A DNA stretch of 64,000 bases. Source: Pseudogulbenkiania sp. MAI-1. Lineage in GTDB: Bacteria > Pseudomonadota > Gammaproteobacteria > Burkholderiales > Chromobacteriaceae. Positions 34,814-45,514 of this stretch are shown here, in pieces (positions within the stretch are counted from its first letter, which is position 1; each line of letters starts with the position of its first letter). A program made the position numbers and the translations under genes. The DNA is taken from assembly GCF_000527175.1 (NCBI RefSeq), contig NZ_AZUR01000001.1:3058501-3122500 (forward strand). The letters run 5' to 3'. The notes under the pieces were generated by a model. That model ran no database searches, was not told the DNA's origin, and worked only from the letters and a program-made list of their open reading frames with translations.

Positions 34814-35851
34814 ATGATTCCCCCCAGCAGTCTCGCCCAGCCTGTGATGTTCGCCCAGACCCGGGCCCTCCTTCCCGGTGTCATGCTCTGCGGCGTCATC
34901 GCCGTCGCCGCCACCTTCGTGTCCGAGCACTACGGCGGCCCGCAATTCCTCTACGCCTTGCTCATCGGCATCGCCTTCCACTTTCTGGCCGACTCCGAGA
35001 AATGCCAGCCCGGTATCGAGCTGTCGGCCAAGAAGCTGGTGCGCTTCGGCGTGGCCCTGCTCGGCGCGCGCATCGTCGCCAGCGACGTCAGCGACCTCGG
35101 CCTGGTCGGGGTGGGCGCGCTGATCGGCGCGGTCGGCCTGACCATCGGCTTTGGCATCCTGATGGCGCGTCTACTCGGCCTGCCCTCGATGCTGGGGCTG
35201 CTCTCCGGCGGCGGCACCGGCATCTGCGGCATTTCGGCCACCCTGGCAATCTCCTCCACCCTGCCGGCCACGCGGGAAAACGAGCGCTATACCCTGCTCA
35301 CGGCGATCGGCATCGCGATCTTCTCCACCGTGGCGATGGTGCTCTACCCGCTGATCGTCAAGAACGTCGGCCTCACCACGGCGGAAGCGGGGCTGTTCCT
35401 CGGCGGTTCGATCCACGACGTCGCCCAGGTGGTCGGCGCCGGCCTGATCATTTCGCCGGAAGTGGGCGATGCCGCCACGCTGGCCAAGATGTTCCGCGTC
35501 GCCATGCTGATGCCGGTGGTGGTCATCCTGGCGCTGACCTTCCACGCCGAGCGCAAGAAAACCGCTACAGCCGGCAGCAAGACCCCGATCCTGCCGCTGT
35601 TCCTGGTGGTATTTGCCGGGCTGGCCGTGCTCAACAGCATGGGCTGGCTGTCCCACCAACTGGTGGAAGCAAGTTCGACCGTATCGCGCTGGTGCCTGGT
35701 GACCTCGATCGCCGCCCTCGGCGTCAAGACTTCCTTGGAGAAGCTGGCGGAACTGGGCTGGAAGCCGATCGTGCTGATGAGCAGCGAGGCCGTCTTCATT
35801 GCCGGCTACATGCTGCTGGTGGTGTACCTGAGCCGAGTTTTCGGTGCCTGA
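34814..35851 (+). CDS. tauZ: YeiH/TauZ-family putative sulfate (anion) exporter
   Basis: A 345-residue membrane protein of the UPF0324/COG2855 family with about ten hydrophobic segments. Family hallmarks are ALLIGIAFHFLADSEKCQPG, KKLVRFGVALLGARI, LLSGGGTGICGISATLA and GLFLGGSIHDVAQVVGAGLI. Members in taurine clusters (TauZ) are proposed to export sulfate or a similar anion. The ATG at 34814 has a GGAG site and follows the promoter with two operators shared with xsc. Only 23 bp separate its stop from the thiC start, so it heads a tauZ-thiC-thiS-thiG-thiE transcription unit. Confidence 0.85.
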   Translation: MIPPSSLAQPVMFAQTRALLPGVMLCGVIAVAATFVSEHYGGPQFLYALLIGIAFHFLADSEKCQPGIELSAKKLVRFGVALLGARIVASDVSDLGLVGVGALIGAVGLTIGFGILMARLLGLPSMLGLLSGGGTGICGISATLAISSTLPATRENERYTLLTAIGIAIFSTVAMVLYPLIVKNVGLTTAEAGLFLGGSIHDVAQVVGAGLIISPEVGDAATLAKMFRVAMLMPVVVILALTFHAERKKTATAGSKTPILPLFLVVFAGLAVLNSMGWLSHQLVEASSTVSRWCLVTSIAALGVKTSLEKLAELGWKPIVLMSSEAVFIAGYMLLVVYLSRVFGA

Positions 35852-35874
35852 TAAGTAAATAAACGAGGATGACC

Positions 35875-37785
<1,911 letters not shown>

Positions 37786-37860
37786 GCGCGGGTGCCGCCA
37801 AGGTTGGCCGAAGCCCGGCTTCGCCACCCGGCGTACCCCCACCCCACTGGAGATACCCAC

Positions 37861-38064
37861 ATGCCTACCGTCCTGGTCAACGGCGAGCCGACCGAGCTCG
37901 CCACCCCGCTCACGGTGCGCCAGCTGCTCGATCATCTCGAGCTGCAGGGGCGGCGCGTCGCCATTGAGCGCAACGGCGACATCCTGCCGCGCAGCCGCTA
38001 CGACGACACCCGCCTTGCCGAGGGCGACCGTTTCGAAATCATCATCGCGGTGGGGGGCGGCTGA
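37861..38064 (+). CDS. thiS: Sulfur carrier protein ThiS
   Basis: A 67-residue ubiquitin-like sulfur carrier for the thiazole half of thiamine. It begins MPTVLVNGEPTELA, has DGDILPRS-like sequence (NGDILPRSRY) in the middle and ends in the required Gly-Gly (IIAVGGG). It lies 75 bp after thiC and 48 bp before thiG, on the same strand. Confidence 0.93.
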   Translation: MPTVLVNGEPTELATPLTVRQLLDHLELQGRRVAIERNGDILPRSRYDDTRLAEGDRFEIIIAVGGG

Positions 38065-38112
38065 GCCCGCCACTCACTGCCTGACGACCGCCCGTTACCG
38101 AAGGAACTCGAC

Positions 38113-38910
38113 ATGAACGACCCGCTCATCATCGCCGGCAAGACCTATTCCTCGCGCCTTCTGGTCGGCACCGGCAAGTACAAGGACTTCGCCGAAACCC
38201 GCGAAGCGGTGGACGCCGCCGGCGCCGAGATCGTCACCGTGGCGATTCGCCGCACCAACATCGGCCAGCATCCGGGCGAGCAGAGCCTGCTCGACGTGCT
38301 GCCGCCATCGCAGTACACCCTGCTGCCCAACACCGCCGGCTGCTACACCGCCGAGGACGCGGTGCGCACGCTGCGTCTGGCGCGCGAGCTGCTCGACGGC
38401 CACACGCTGGTCAAGCTCGAGGTGCTGGGCGACCCGAGCAACCTCTACCCCAACATGCCGGAAACGCTCAAGGCGGCGGAAACACTGGTGAAGGAAGGCT
38501 TCGACGTCATGGTCTATTGCTCGGACGACCCGATCCAGGCCAAGCGCCTGGAGGAGATCGGCTGCGTGGCGGTGATGCCGCTGGCCTCGATCATCGGTTC
38601 CGGCATGGGCATCCTCAACCCGTGGAACCTGCGCCTGATTATCGACAACGCCCGGGTGCCGGTGCTGGTCGACGCCGGGGTCGGCACCGCCTCGGACGCC
38701 GCCATCGCCATGGAGCTGGGCTGCGACGCGGTGCTGATGAACTCGGCGATTGCCCACGCCCGCCTGCCAGTGCACATGGCGAGCGCGATGAAACACGCCG
38801 TGCTGGCCGGGCGCGAGGCGTATCTGGCCGGGCGCATGCCGCGCAAGCTCTACAGCGCCGAACCCAGCTCGCCCACCAGCGGCATGATCGCCCCGGCGCG
38901 CGGCGGATGA
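38113..38910 (+). CDS. thiG: Thiazole synthase ThiG
   Basis: A 265-residue TIM-barrel enzyme that builds the thiazole phosphate from deoxyxylulose phosphate, dehydroglycine and ThiS thiocarboxylate. Signatures are SRLLVGTGKYKDFAETREAV, NTAGCYTAEDAVRTLRLARE, VLGDPSNLYPNMPETLKAAE and VGTASDAAIAMELGCDAVLM. Its stop overlaps the thiE start (ATGA), so the two are translationally coupled. Confidence 0.96.
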   Translation: MNDPLIIAGKTYSSRLLVGTGKYKDFAETREAVDAAGAEIVTVAIRRTNIGQHPGEQSLLDVLPPSQYTLLPNTAGCYTAEDAVRTLRLARELLDGHTLVKLEVLGDPSNLYPNMPETLKAAETLVKEGFDVMVYCSDDPIQAKRLEEIGCVAVMPLASIIGSGMGILNPWNLRLIIDNARVPVLVDAGVGTASDAAIAMELGCDAVLMNSAIAHARLPVHMASAMKHAVLAGREAYLAGRMPRKLYSAEPSSPTSGMIAPARGG

Positions 38911-39566
38911 GAGGGCTCGCCACGGTGAATAACGCCACGCCACGGCCCGCACGCACGATCTGGCTCGACGGGCTCTATGCCGTCACCCCCGACACCAGCG
39001 ACAGCGCCTGGCTGCTGTCGCGCGTCGAAGCGGTGCTGGCGGGCGGTGCCAGCCTGGTGCAGTACCGCAACAAATCCCGCGATACGGCATTGCGCCGGGA
39101 GCAGGCCACAGCCATCCAGGTGCTGTGCCGCCAACACGGCGCCTGGTTCATCGTCAACGACGACGTAGGGTTGGCCGAAGAGGTCGGCGCCGACGGCGTC
39201 CACCTCGGGCAGAGCGACACCAGCATCTGCGCGGCACGCCAGCGCCTCGGGCCGCACGCCATTATCGGCGCCACCTGCCACGACCAGCCGGCGCTGGCGG
39301 TGCAGGCGGTCGGCAACGGCGCCAGCTACGTCGCCTTCGGCGCGCTGTTTCCCTCTCGCAGCAAGCCGGAGGCGGTCTCCGCCCCGCTCGCGCTGTTTGC
39401 CGCGCTGCCGCCGCTGGACGTACCGTGTGTGGCGATCGGCGGCATCACCCCGGCCAACGCCGCGCTCGCCTGGCAAACCGGGGTCGACATACTGGCCGTC
39501 ATCGGCGGACTGTTCGATGCCCCGGCACCGGACGAAGCGGCCCGCGCCATCCTCGCCGCACGCTGA
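38907..39566 (+). CDS. thiE: Thiamine-phosphate synthase ThiE
   Basis: A 219-residue enzyme that joins the pyrimidine and thiazole parts to give thiamine phosphate. ThiE motifs are GASLVQYRNKSRD, FIVNDDVGLAEEVGADGVHLGQ and VAIGGITPANAALAWQTGVD. The ATG at 38907 overlaps the thiG stop; a GTG a few codons later is an alternative. It is the last gene of the tauZ-thiCSGE unit, followed by the oppositely controlled tauR region. Confidence 0.94.
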   Translation: MRGLATVNNATPRPARTIWLDGLYAVTPDTSDSAWLLSRVEAVLAGGASLVQYRNKSRDTALRREQATAIQVLCRQHGAWFIVNDDVGLAEEVGADGVHLGQSDTSICAARQRLGPHAIIGATCHDQPALAVQAVGNGASYVAFGALFPSRSKPEAVSAPLALFAALPPLDVPCVAIGGITPANAALAWQTGVDILAVIGGLFDAPAPDEAARAILAAR

Positions 39567-39695
39567 CGGCACGCCGAGTCACCCGCAACATGGGTGACGC
39601 CGCCTCCGCGGGGCGGCCATCGCCAAACGGCGGACAATCACTTAGTCTATAAGCAGGGTGATATGTTGAAACGGCACCGTCACAGAGAAGGAACG

Positions 39696-41204
39696 ATGAG
39701 CACCAAGTTGACCGGCACCATGTGGAACCAGCTTTTCCAACAACATGCGAAGAGCGGCATGAGTCTGCAAGGCAATATTCGCCAGATGCTAGTCTCGGCC
39801 ATCCTCGACGGCCAGCTACCGGTCGGCATCCCCCTGCCCTCCAGCCGCGAGCTGTCGGCCCAGCTCGGCGTGGCGCGCAACACCGTGGTGCTGGCCTATC
39901 AACAGCTGGTCGACGAAGGCTACCTGGTGTCCCGCGAGCGCAGCGGCTACTTCGTCAACGCCGACATCCTCGCCGGGCGCCTCCCCGCCCAGACCGCCCC
40001 GCACGACAGTTCCCCGGCCAACGGCCCCGACTGGGAGCGGCGCTTCGTGTTCCGTCCCACCCGGCAGCGCAACATCGTCAAGCGCGCCAATTGGCAGGAC
40101 TATCCCTACCCGTTCATCTACGGCCAGTACGACCCCATCCTGTTTCCCACCGCCGACTGGCGCGAGTGCAGCCTGAAGGCGCTCAGCGTGCTCGACATCC
40201 ACGAGTGGGCGCAAGACATGATCCTGCGCGATGACGATTTACTGGTGCAGCAAATCCGCACCCGGGTGCTGCCGCGGCGCGGCGTGTGGGCCTCGGCCGA
40301 CGAGATCGTCATCACCGTCGGCGCGCAACAGGCACTCTACCTGCTGGCCGACCTGCTGATGAGTGCCGACACCCCGGTCGGCGTGGAAGACCCGGGCTAT
40401 CCGGACGCGCGCAACATCTTCGGCAGCCGCACCAGCCACCTGCTGCCGCTGCCGATCGATGAAGAAGGCCTCATGGTCAGCGGCGCGCTGCACAACTGCG
40501 ACTACGTCTACGTCACCCCCGGCCACCAGTGCCCGACCACGGTAACCATGCCGCTGGCGCGGCGCCAGGCCTTGCTGCAGATGGCCGAAGAGGCCGACTT
40601 CGTACTGATCGAGGACGACTACGAAAGCGAGAGCCGCTTCCAGGGCGACCTCACGCCGACGCTGAAAAGCCTCGACCGCAGCAACCGCGTCATCTACGTC
40701 GGCAGCCTGTCCAAGAACCTCGCCCCTGGACTGCGCATCGGTTACATCGTCGGTCCTGCCGAGCTGATCGCCGAATTGCGCGGCATCCGCCGGCTGATGC
40801 TGCGCCACCCCTCCGCCTACATCCAGCGCGCCTTCGCCCTGTTCCTCTCGCTCGGGCATTACGATTCGCACCACCGTCGGCTGTCCGCGGCGTACCGGGA
40901 ACGGGCTCAGGTGCTCACCGACGCGCTCGCACGCCACCTGCCCGAAGTACACCCGGTGCCGATCTCGGGCGGCGCCTCGTGCTGGATCGTCGGACCGGAC
41001 TGGCTCGATGCCGAGGAACTGGCCCAACGCGCGGAAGAAAGCGGCGTGCTGATCGAGCCTGGCAACGTCTTCTTCATGAAGACCGCCATGCCCCGCAACT
41101 GCTTCCGCTTGGGCTTCTCATCGATCCCAATCGAGAAGATCGAACCCGGCGTCCGCACCCTGGCCGAGGTCCTGCGCCGCCTGAAACCGGCCCGCCCGCA
41201 CTGA
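39696..41204 (+). CDS. tauR: TauR-like MocR/GntR-type regulator of taurine genes
   Basis: A 502-residue MocR regulator: GntR winged helix (residues about 25-95, SSRELSAQLGVARNTVVLAYQQL) and an aminotransferase-like domain (about 125-490) with the PLP lysine in YVGSLSKNLAPGLRIGYIVG. TauR of Rhodobacter is a MocR activator of taurine catabolism that binds CTGGACYTAA direct repeats, and matching repeats lie at 41320-41362, just before tauX. The ATG at 39696 has a GAAGGA site. It is adjacent to tauXY-tauABC on the same strand. It is a paralogue of the regulator at 13370. Confidence 0.86.
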   Translation: MSTKLTGTMWNQLFQQHAKSGMSLQGNIRQMLVSAILDGQLPVGIPLPSSRELSAQLGVARNTVVLAYQQLVDEGYLVSRERSGYFVNADILAGRLPAQTAPHDSSPANGPDWERRFVFRPTRQRNIVKRANWQDYPYPFIYGQYDPILFPTADWRECSLKALSVLDIHEWAQDMILRDDDLLVQQIRTRVLPRRGVWASADEIVITVGAQQALYLLADLLMSADTPVGVEDPGYPDARNIFGSRTSHLLPLPIDEEGLMVSGALHNCDYVYVTPGHQCPTTVTMPLARRQALLQMAEEADFVLIEDDYESESRFQGDLTPTLKSLDRSNRVIYVGSLSKNLAPGLRIGYIVGPAELIAELRGIRRLMLRHPSAYIQRAFALFLSLGHYDSHHRRLSAAYRERAQVLTDALARHLPEVHPVPISGGASCWIVGPDWLDAEELAQRAEESGVLIEPGNVFFMKTAMPRNCFRLGFSSIPIEKIEPGVRTLAEVLRRLKPARPH

Positions 41205-41319
41205 GCCGGGTGCCACGCCCCTCCCTCGCCCCCGGTCGCGCCCCATCGCCACCGGGGAGCAGGCATGCCCTGTTTCCCTCCCGGCGTCGCCCGCCAGCCC
41301 GCCGACCATGCGGCGCCTT

Positions 41320-41373
41320 CTGGCCCAAACTGGCCCAAACGATTTAACCGAACTGGCCCTACTGCATCGCCCT
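41320..41373 (+). promoter_or_regulatory. TauR-type binding region upstream of tauXY
   Basis: Tandem CTGGCCCAAA boxes at 41320 and 41330, and a third CTGGCCCTAC at 41353. They resemble the TauR repeat CTGGACYTAA. The last box overlaps a 19-base element (41355-41373) found again before tauA. Confidence 0.65.
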
Positions 41374-41480
41374 CCAGCTCACTAATCTGAAGTCGTCAAA
41401 TGCAGTGGTCCTCCCGCGTGGCGTTGGCCGCCACGGCAGCACGGACCACCCACAACATCAGAACTGCTTAGGAGAACGAG

Positions 41481-41879
41481 ATGTCCAATACCCCAGTGAC
41501 TGCCGAATTTCTGCAGGCCTTCAGCGACGCCTGGAACCGCCACGATATCGACGCCCTGATGAGCTTCATGGCCGACGATTGCGAATTCCATGCCGTGGCC
41601 GGCCCCGACCTGCTCGGCCGTACGTTCAAGGGTCGCGAAGCGGTGCGCGAAAGCTTCCAGCTCGCCTGGCAAACCTTCCCCGACGCCGCCTGGCTCGACG
41701 GCGATCACTTCGTTCACGGCGACCGCGGGGTCAGCGAATCCACCTTCAGCGGCACCAAGGCCGATGGCACGCGCATCGAGGCACGCATGGTCGACGTGTT
41801 CACCTTCCGTGACGGCAAGATCGCGGTGAAAAACGCCTACCGCAAAGACCGTCCGCCGGTCGCTCAGGCCGGCAACTGA
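41481..41879 (+). CDS. tauX: Taurine dehydrogenase small subunit-like protein TauX (SnoaL/NTF2-like)
   Basis: A 132-residue SnoaL/NTF2-like protein with the pattern FSDAWNRHDIDALMSFMADD ... VDVFTFRDGKIAVKNAYRKD. It is 39 bp upstream of tauY and under a TauR-type control region, the place expected for the small subunit of taurine dehydrogenase. A second homologue accompanies the second TauY (23599). The fold assignment is good; the subunit role is from context. Confidence 0.75.
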   Translation: MSNTPVTAEFLQAFSDAWNRHDIDALMSFMADDCEFHAVAGPDLLGRTFKGREAVRESFQLAWQTFPDAAWLDGDHFVHGDRGVSESTFSGTKADGTRIEARMVDVFTFRDGKIAVKNAYRKDRPPVAQAGN

Positions 41880-41918
41880 GCCCGGACTCACATCGCGTCA
41901 ACATCGAGGAGTCCGAGC

Positions 41919-43355
41919 ATGGATGTCATTACTCAAAAGCGCGTGGTGAACACGGGCCGCTCTACCGGCCCGTCCACCCCCTACGATCCGGCCTACGACC
42001 CGCTGGTCGCCAGCACCCCGGGCCAGGGCCGCGATTACGCCCCGACCTACTGGATCGGCACCGCCGGCGACCCGCCGCCCGATGACGGCCCGATCACCCA
42101 CGACATCGACGTCGACGTCGCCATCATCGGCTCCGGTTTCACCGGGCTCACCACCGCGATCTTCCTCGCCCAGGAATACGGCATCAAGGCTACCGTGCTC
42201 GAAGCCAACCGCGTCAGCTGGGGCTGCAGCACCCGCAATGGCGGGCAGGCCCAGTGCGCCTCGGGCCGTCTGAAGCGCTCGCAGTGGATCGCCCGCTACG
42301 GCCTCGACACCGCGCTGCGCATGCACGAGGAAGTCTGCGCCGGCATGGAAACCTTCAAGAACCTGATCAAGGACATCGACTGCGACCCGCAGCCGGGCGG
42401 CCACCTCTACATCGCCCACCGGCCCAAGGCCATGCCGGCACTGGAGAAGGAAGCCAAGATCCTGCGCGAGGTGTTCAACTATGACGCCCGCATCCTCGAC
42501 GCTGACACCGTCAAGCGTGACTACGTCGACGACAAGGAAGCCGCCGGCGCCATGCACGAGCCGGAAGGGATAGGCATCCATGCCGGCAAGCTCGCCTTCG
42601 GCTACCTGAAGAAGGCGCGCGCGCTCGGCGCCAAGGTTCACCCCTCGAGTCCGGTCATGGGCTGGGAGACCCGCAACGGCGTGCACTACCTCAAGACGCC
42701 AGGCGGCATCGTGCGGGCTCGTGCCGTCGGCATCGCCACCGGCGGCTACACCTCGCAGGGGCTGCACCCGCAGCTGAAAAACCGACTGCTGCCGATCCTG
42801 TCCAACTCGATCGTCACCCGTCCGCTGACGCAAGCCGAGATCGATGCCTGCAACTTCCGCACCACGCAAGTCATCACCGACACCCGCATTCTGCGCCACT
42901 ACTACCGCCTGATGCCGGATGGCCGGGTACAGATCGGCAGCCGCAGCGCCATCACCGGCAACGATGCGCCCGAGGACAAGTACAAGCAGTTCCTGATCCG
43001 CGACCTGCACCGCAAGTTTCCTGCGCTGGAAGGCATCCAGATCGACTACTCCTGGTGGGGTTGGGTCGACGTCAGCCACGACATGATGCCGCGCATCTAC
43101 CAGCCGGACCCGAAGCAGACGATCTACTACGCCCTCGGCTACGGTGGCAACGGCGTCATGTACTCGGCGCAAGCCGGCCGCCGCCTGGCCGCCAGCATCG
43201 CTGGCAAGGGCACCCCGGACCTGCCGATCTTCCGCTCCAAGCTGCCGTTCCCGAACGTGCGCGAGGTGGTGGAATCGGAGCTGTTCGCCCCCTTCCGCCG
43301 CTTCGGCCAATGGTGGCTGTATCGCTGGTATCACCTCAAGGACGAAGTCATCTAG
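41919..43355 (+). CDS. tauY: Taurine dehydrogenase large subunit TauY
   Basis: A 478-residue FAD-dependent oxidoreductase of the DAO superfamily, expected to oxidise taurine to sulfoacetaldehyde and ammonia. The FAD motif is DVDVAIIGSGFTGLTTAIFL, then VSWGCSTRNGGQAQ, and near the end GWVDVSHDMMPRIYQPDPKQ and GYGGNGVMYSAQAGRRLAAS. Product sulfoacetaldehyde is the substrate of Xsc in this window. It lies between tauX and tauABC. It is similar along its whole length to the paralogue at 20283. Confidence 0.86.
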   Translation: MDVITQKRVVNTGRSTGPSTPYDPAYDPLVASTPGQGRDYAPTYWIGTAGDPPPDDGPITHDIDVDVAIIGSGFTGLTTAIFLAQEYGIKATVLEANRVSWGCSTRNGGQAQCASGRLKRSQWIARYGLDTALRMHEEVCAGMETFKNLIKDIDCDPQPGGHLYIAHRPKAMPALEKEAKILREVFNYDARILDADTVKRDYVDDKEAAGAMHEPEGIGIHAGKLAFGYLKKARALGAKVHPSSPVMGWETRNGVHYLKTPGGIVRARAVGIATGGYTSQGLHPQLKNRLLPILSNSIVTRPLTQAEIDACNFRTTQVITDTRILRHYYRLMPDGRVQIGSRSAITGNDAPEDKYKQFLIRDLHRKFPALEGIQIDYSWWGWVDVSHDMMPRIYQPDPKQTIYYALGYGGNGVMYSAQAGRRLAASIAGKGTPDLPIFRSKLPFPNVREVVESELFAPFRRFGQWWLYRWYHLKDEVI

Positions 43356-43499
43356 GCGCCCATTCGCCGATCGCCCGGCCCCCTGCCGGGCGCCTGACCG
43401 CCGCGCACGGCTCACGCGAGACGTGCCGCCCAGTAAAGAAAGGAGTACGCCCCACGGCGGCATCGAGCCGACTCGATGCCCGATAGACACCGTCAGATC

Positions 43500-43518
43500 G
43501 GCCTTACTGAATCGCCCT
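43500..43518 (+). promoter_or_regulatory. Candidate TauR-linked element upstream of tauA
   Basis: GGCCTTACTGAATCGCCCT matches the tauX element at 41355-41373 (GGCCCTACTGCATCGCCCT) at 17 of 19 positions. It lies 66 bp before the tauA start. Confidence 0.55.
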
Positions 43519-43583
43519 ATTACAATCCATGCGGCGTATAAATGCCGGCAAATTAATAATTTCTTATTACGATGGAGAAAGTC

Positions 43584-44615
43584 ATGTACGGAGCACGCAG
43601 TTTCAAGAAGGTTCTCAAGTTGTCGGTAGCCCTGCTGGCGCTCGGCGCCGGCGGCATGGCACACGCAGAGCAGAAGGAAGTCACCATCGCCTACCAGCAG
43701 ACCGCCGGTCCGTTGCTGACCGTGATCGCTGATGGTTCGGCCGAAAAGGCCACCGGCTACAAGATCAACTGGCGCCAGTTCGAATCGGGCGCCAAGGTCG
43801 CTACCGCCATGGCTTCGGGTGACGTGCAGATCGGCGTGATCGGTTCCAGCCCGCTCGCCGCCGCCGTGAGCCGCGGCCTGCCGCTGCAACTGTTCTGGAT
43901 TCTCGACGACATCAACGAAGCCGAAGCCATGGTGGTACGCAACGGTTCCGGCATCACCAAGCCGGCCGACCTCAAGGGCAAGAAATTCGGCGTGCCCTTC
44001 GTCTCCACCACCCACTTCCACACCATGTTCGCGCTGAAGCTCTGGGGCATCAAACCAAGCGAACTGGAAATCCTCAACATGCAGCCCAACCAGATCGCCG
44101 CGGCGTGGGAGCGCGGCGACATCGACGCGGCCTATGTCTGGGACCCGGCCCTGGCGCGCATAAAGCAGAACGGCAAGGTGCTGATCAACTCGGGCGAGCT
44201 GTCCAGGAAGGGCAAGGCCACCTTCGACGGCATGGCGGTGAGCCGCGCCTGGGCCGACGCCAACCCGGCTTTCATGGCGAGCTTTACCAAGGCCATCGCC
44301 AACGCCGATGCCGCCTATCGCGCCAACCCGCAAGCCTGGGGCGCAGATTCGGCCCAGGCCAAGACCATGGCCAAGATGCTGGGCAGCACGGCCAAAGAAG
44401 CCGCCGACGCGGTCAAGCTCTACGCCTACCCGACTCTCCAGCAACAGATCTCCCCCACCTGGCTCGGTGGCGGCAAGACCGGCGGTGCCGTCAAGGCTCT
44501 CAAGGCGACGGCTGAATTCCTCAAGGAGCAGAAGCGCATCGACGCGCTGGCCCCGGACTACAGCGCCTTCGTCACGTCGAAGTACGCCGAAGCCGCACTC
44601 AAGCAAAAACAATAA
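43584..44615 (+). CDS. tauA: Taurine ABC transporter, periplasmic binding protein TauA
   Basis: A 343-residue periplasmic protein with a signal peptide (MYGARSFKKVLKLSVALLAL to AHA, cleaved before EQ). The mature part starts KEVTIAYQQTAGPLLTVIAD and has GDVQIGVIGSSPLAAAVSRG and AAWERGDIDAAYVWDPALAR, typical of TauA. The ATG at 43584 has a GGAG site at the right distance; an ATG four codons upstream overlaps that site. It is followed by tauB and tauC. Confidence 0.94.
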   Translation: MYGARSFKKVLKLSVALLALGAGGMAHAEQKEVTIAYQQTAGPLLTVIADGSAEKATGYKINWRQFESGAKVATAMASGDVQIGVIGSSPLAAAVSRGLPLQLFWILDDINEAEAMVVRNGSGITKPADLKGKKFGVPFVSTTHFHTMFALKLWGIKPSELEILNMQPNQIAAAWERGDIDAAYVWDPALARIKQNGKVLINSGELSRKGKATFDGMAVSRAWADANPAFMASFTKAIANADAAYRANPQAWGADSAQAKTMAKMLGSTAKEAADAVKLYAYPTLQQQISPTWLGGGKTGGAVKALKATAEFLKEQKRIDALAPDYSAFVTSKYAEAALKQKQ

Positions 44616-44701
44616 GCGCCCGGCAGGGGACGCCCGGCCGGGACACCGTACCGGCCCGGGCAACGTCCCAAAGGACCGAATCTGATCTGAGGAGAACTCT
44701 C

Positions 44702-45514
44702 ATGCAAGAGCTTAAAGTCAGCAATGTCAGCGTGCGCTACCCGGGCCGTCGCCCGGGCGAGCAGGTCCATGCGCTCGACAACATCAACCTCTCCATCAAG
44801 AGCGGCGACTTCGTGGTAGCACTGGGCGCATCCGGTTGCGGCAAGACCACCTTGCTGAGCCTGATGGCGGGCTTCATCTCCCCCACCGAAGGCAGCATCA
44901 CGCTGGGCGGCAACAAGGTCATGGGCCCCGGGTCCGACCGCGGCGTCGTGTTCCAGAAACACGCCCTGCTGCCCTGGCTCAACGTGATGGAAAACACCGA
45001 ATTCGGCCTCAAGCTGCAAGGCGTGAGCAAGGAAAAACGGCGCGCACTGGCCGCCAAGAACCTGGCGCTGGTGGGCCTGCAGGACTTCCACAGCCACATG
45101 ATCTACCAGCTCTCCGGCGGCATGCAGCAGCGCGTGGGCATCGCCCGGGCGCTCACCTGCAACCCGGCCATGTTGCTGATGGACGAGCCGATGGCGGCAC
45201 TCGACGCCCTCACCCGCGAAACCATCCAGGAGTTGCTGCTCGACGTCTGGCAGGAAACCCAGAAGATGTTCTTCTTCATCACGCACAGCGTCGAAGAAGC
45301 CCTGTTCCTCGCCAGCCGGCTGATCGTCATGTCGCCGCGCCCGGGTCGCATCACCCACACCTACGAGCTCGACTTCAACCGCCGCTTCCTGGAATGCCGC
45401 GATGCCAGGACGATCAAGTCCAGCCCCGACTTCATCAAGATGCGTGAAACCGTGCTTGGCATCATTTATGGCGACGAGCGTGCCGCCGAAGCGAAAGAGG
45501 TGTCCCATGTCTAA
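44702..45514 (+). CDS. tauB: Taurine ABC transporter, ATPase TauB
   Basis: A 270-residue ABC ATPase. Walker A is GASGCGKTT (residues 42-50), the signature is LSGGMQQRVGIARAL and Walker B is MLLMDEPMAALDA. FFITHSVEEALFLASRLIVM is typical of the nitrate/sulfonate/taurine subfamily. Its last 8 bases overlap the start of tauC. Confidence 0.95.
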   Translation: MQELKVSNVSVRYPGRRPGEQVHALDNINLSIKSGDFVVALGASGCGKTTLLSLMAGFISPTEGSITLGGNKVMGPGSDRGVVFQKHALLPWLNVMENTEFGLKLQGVSKEKRRALAAKNLALVGLQDFHSHMIYQLSGGMQQRVGIARALTCNPAMLLMDEPMAALDALTRETIQELLLDVWQETQKMFFFITHSVEEALFLASRLIVMSPRPGRITHTYELDFNRRFLECRDARTIKSSPDFIKMRETVLGIIYGDERAAEAKEVSHV

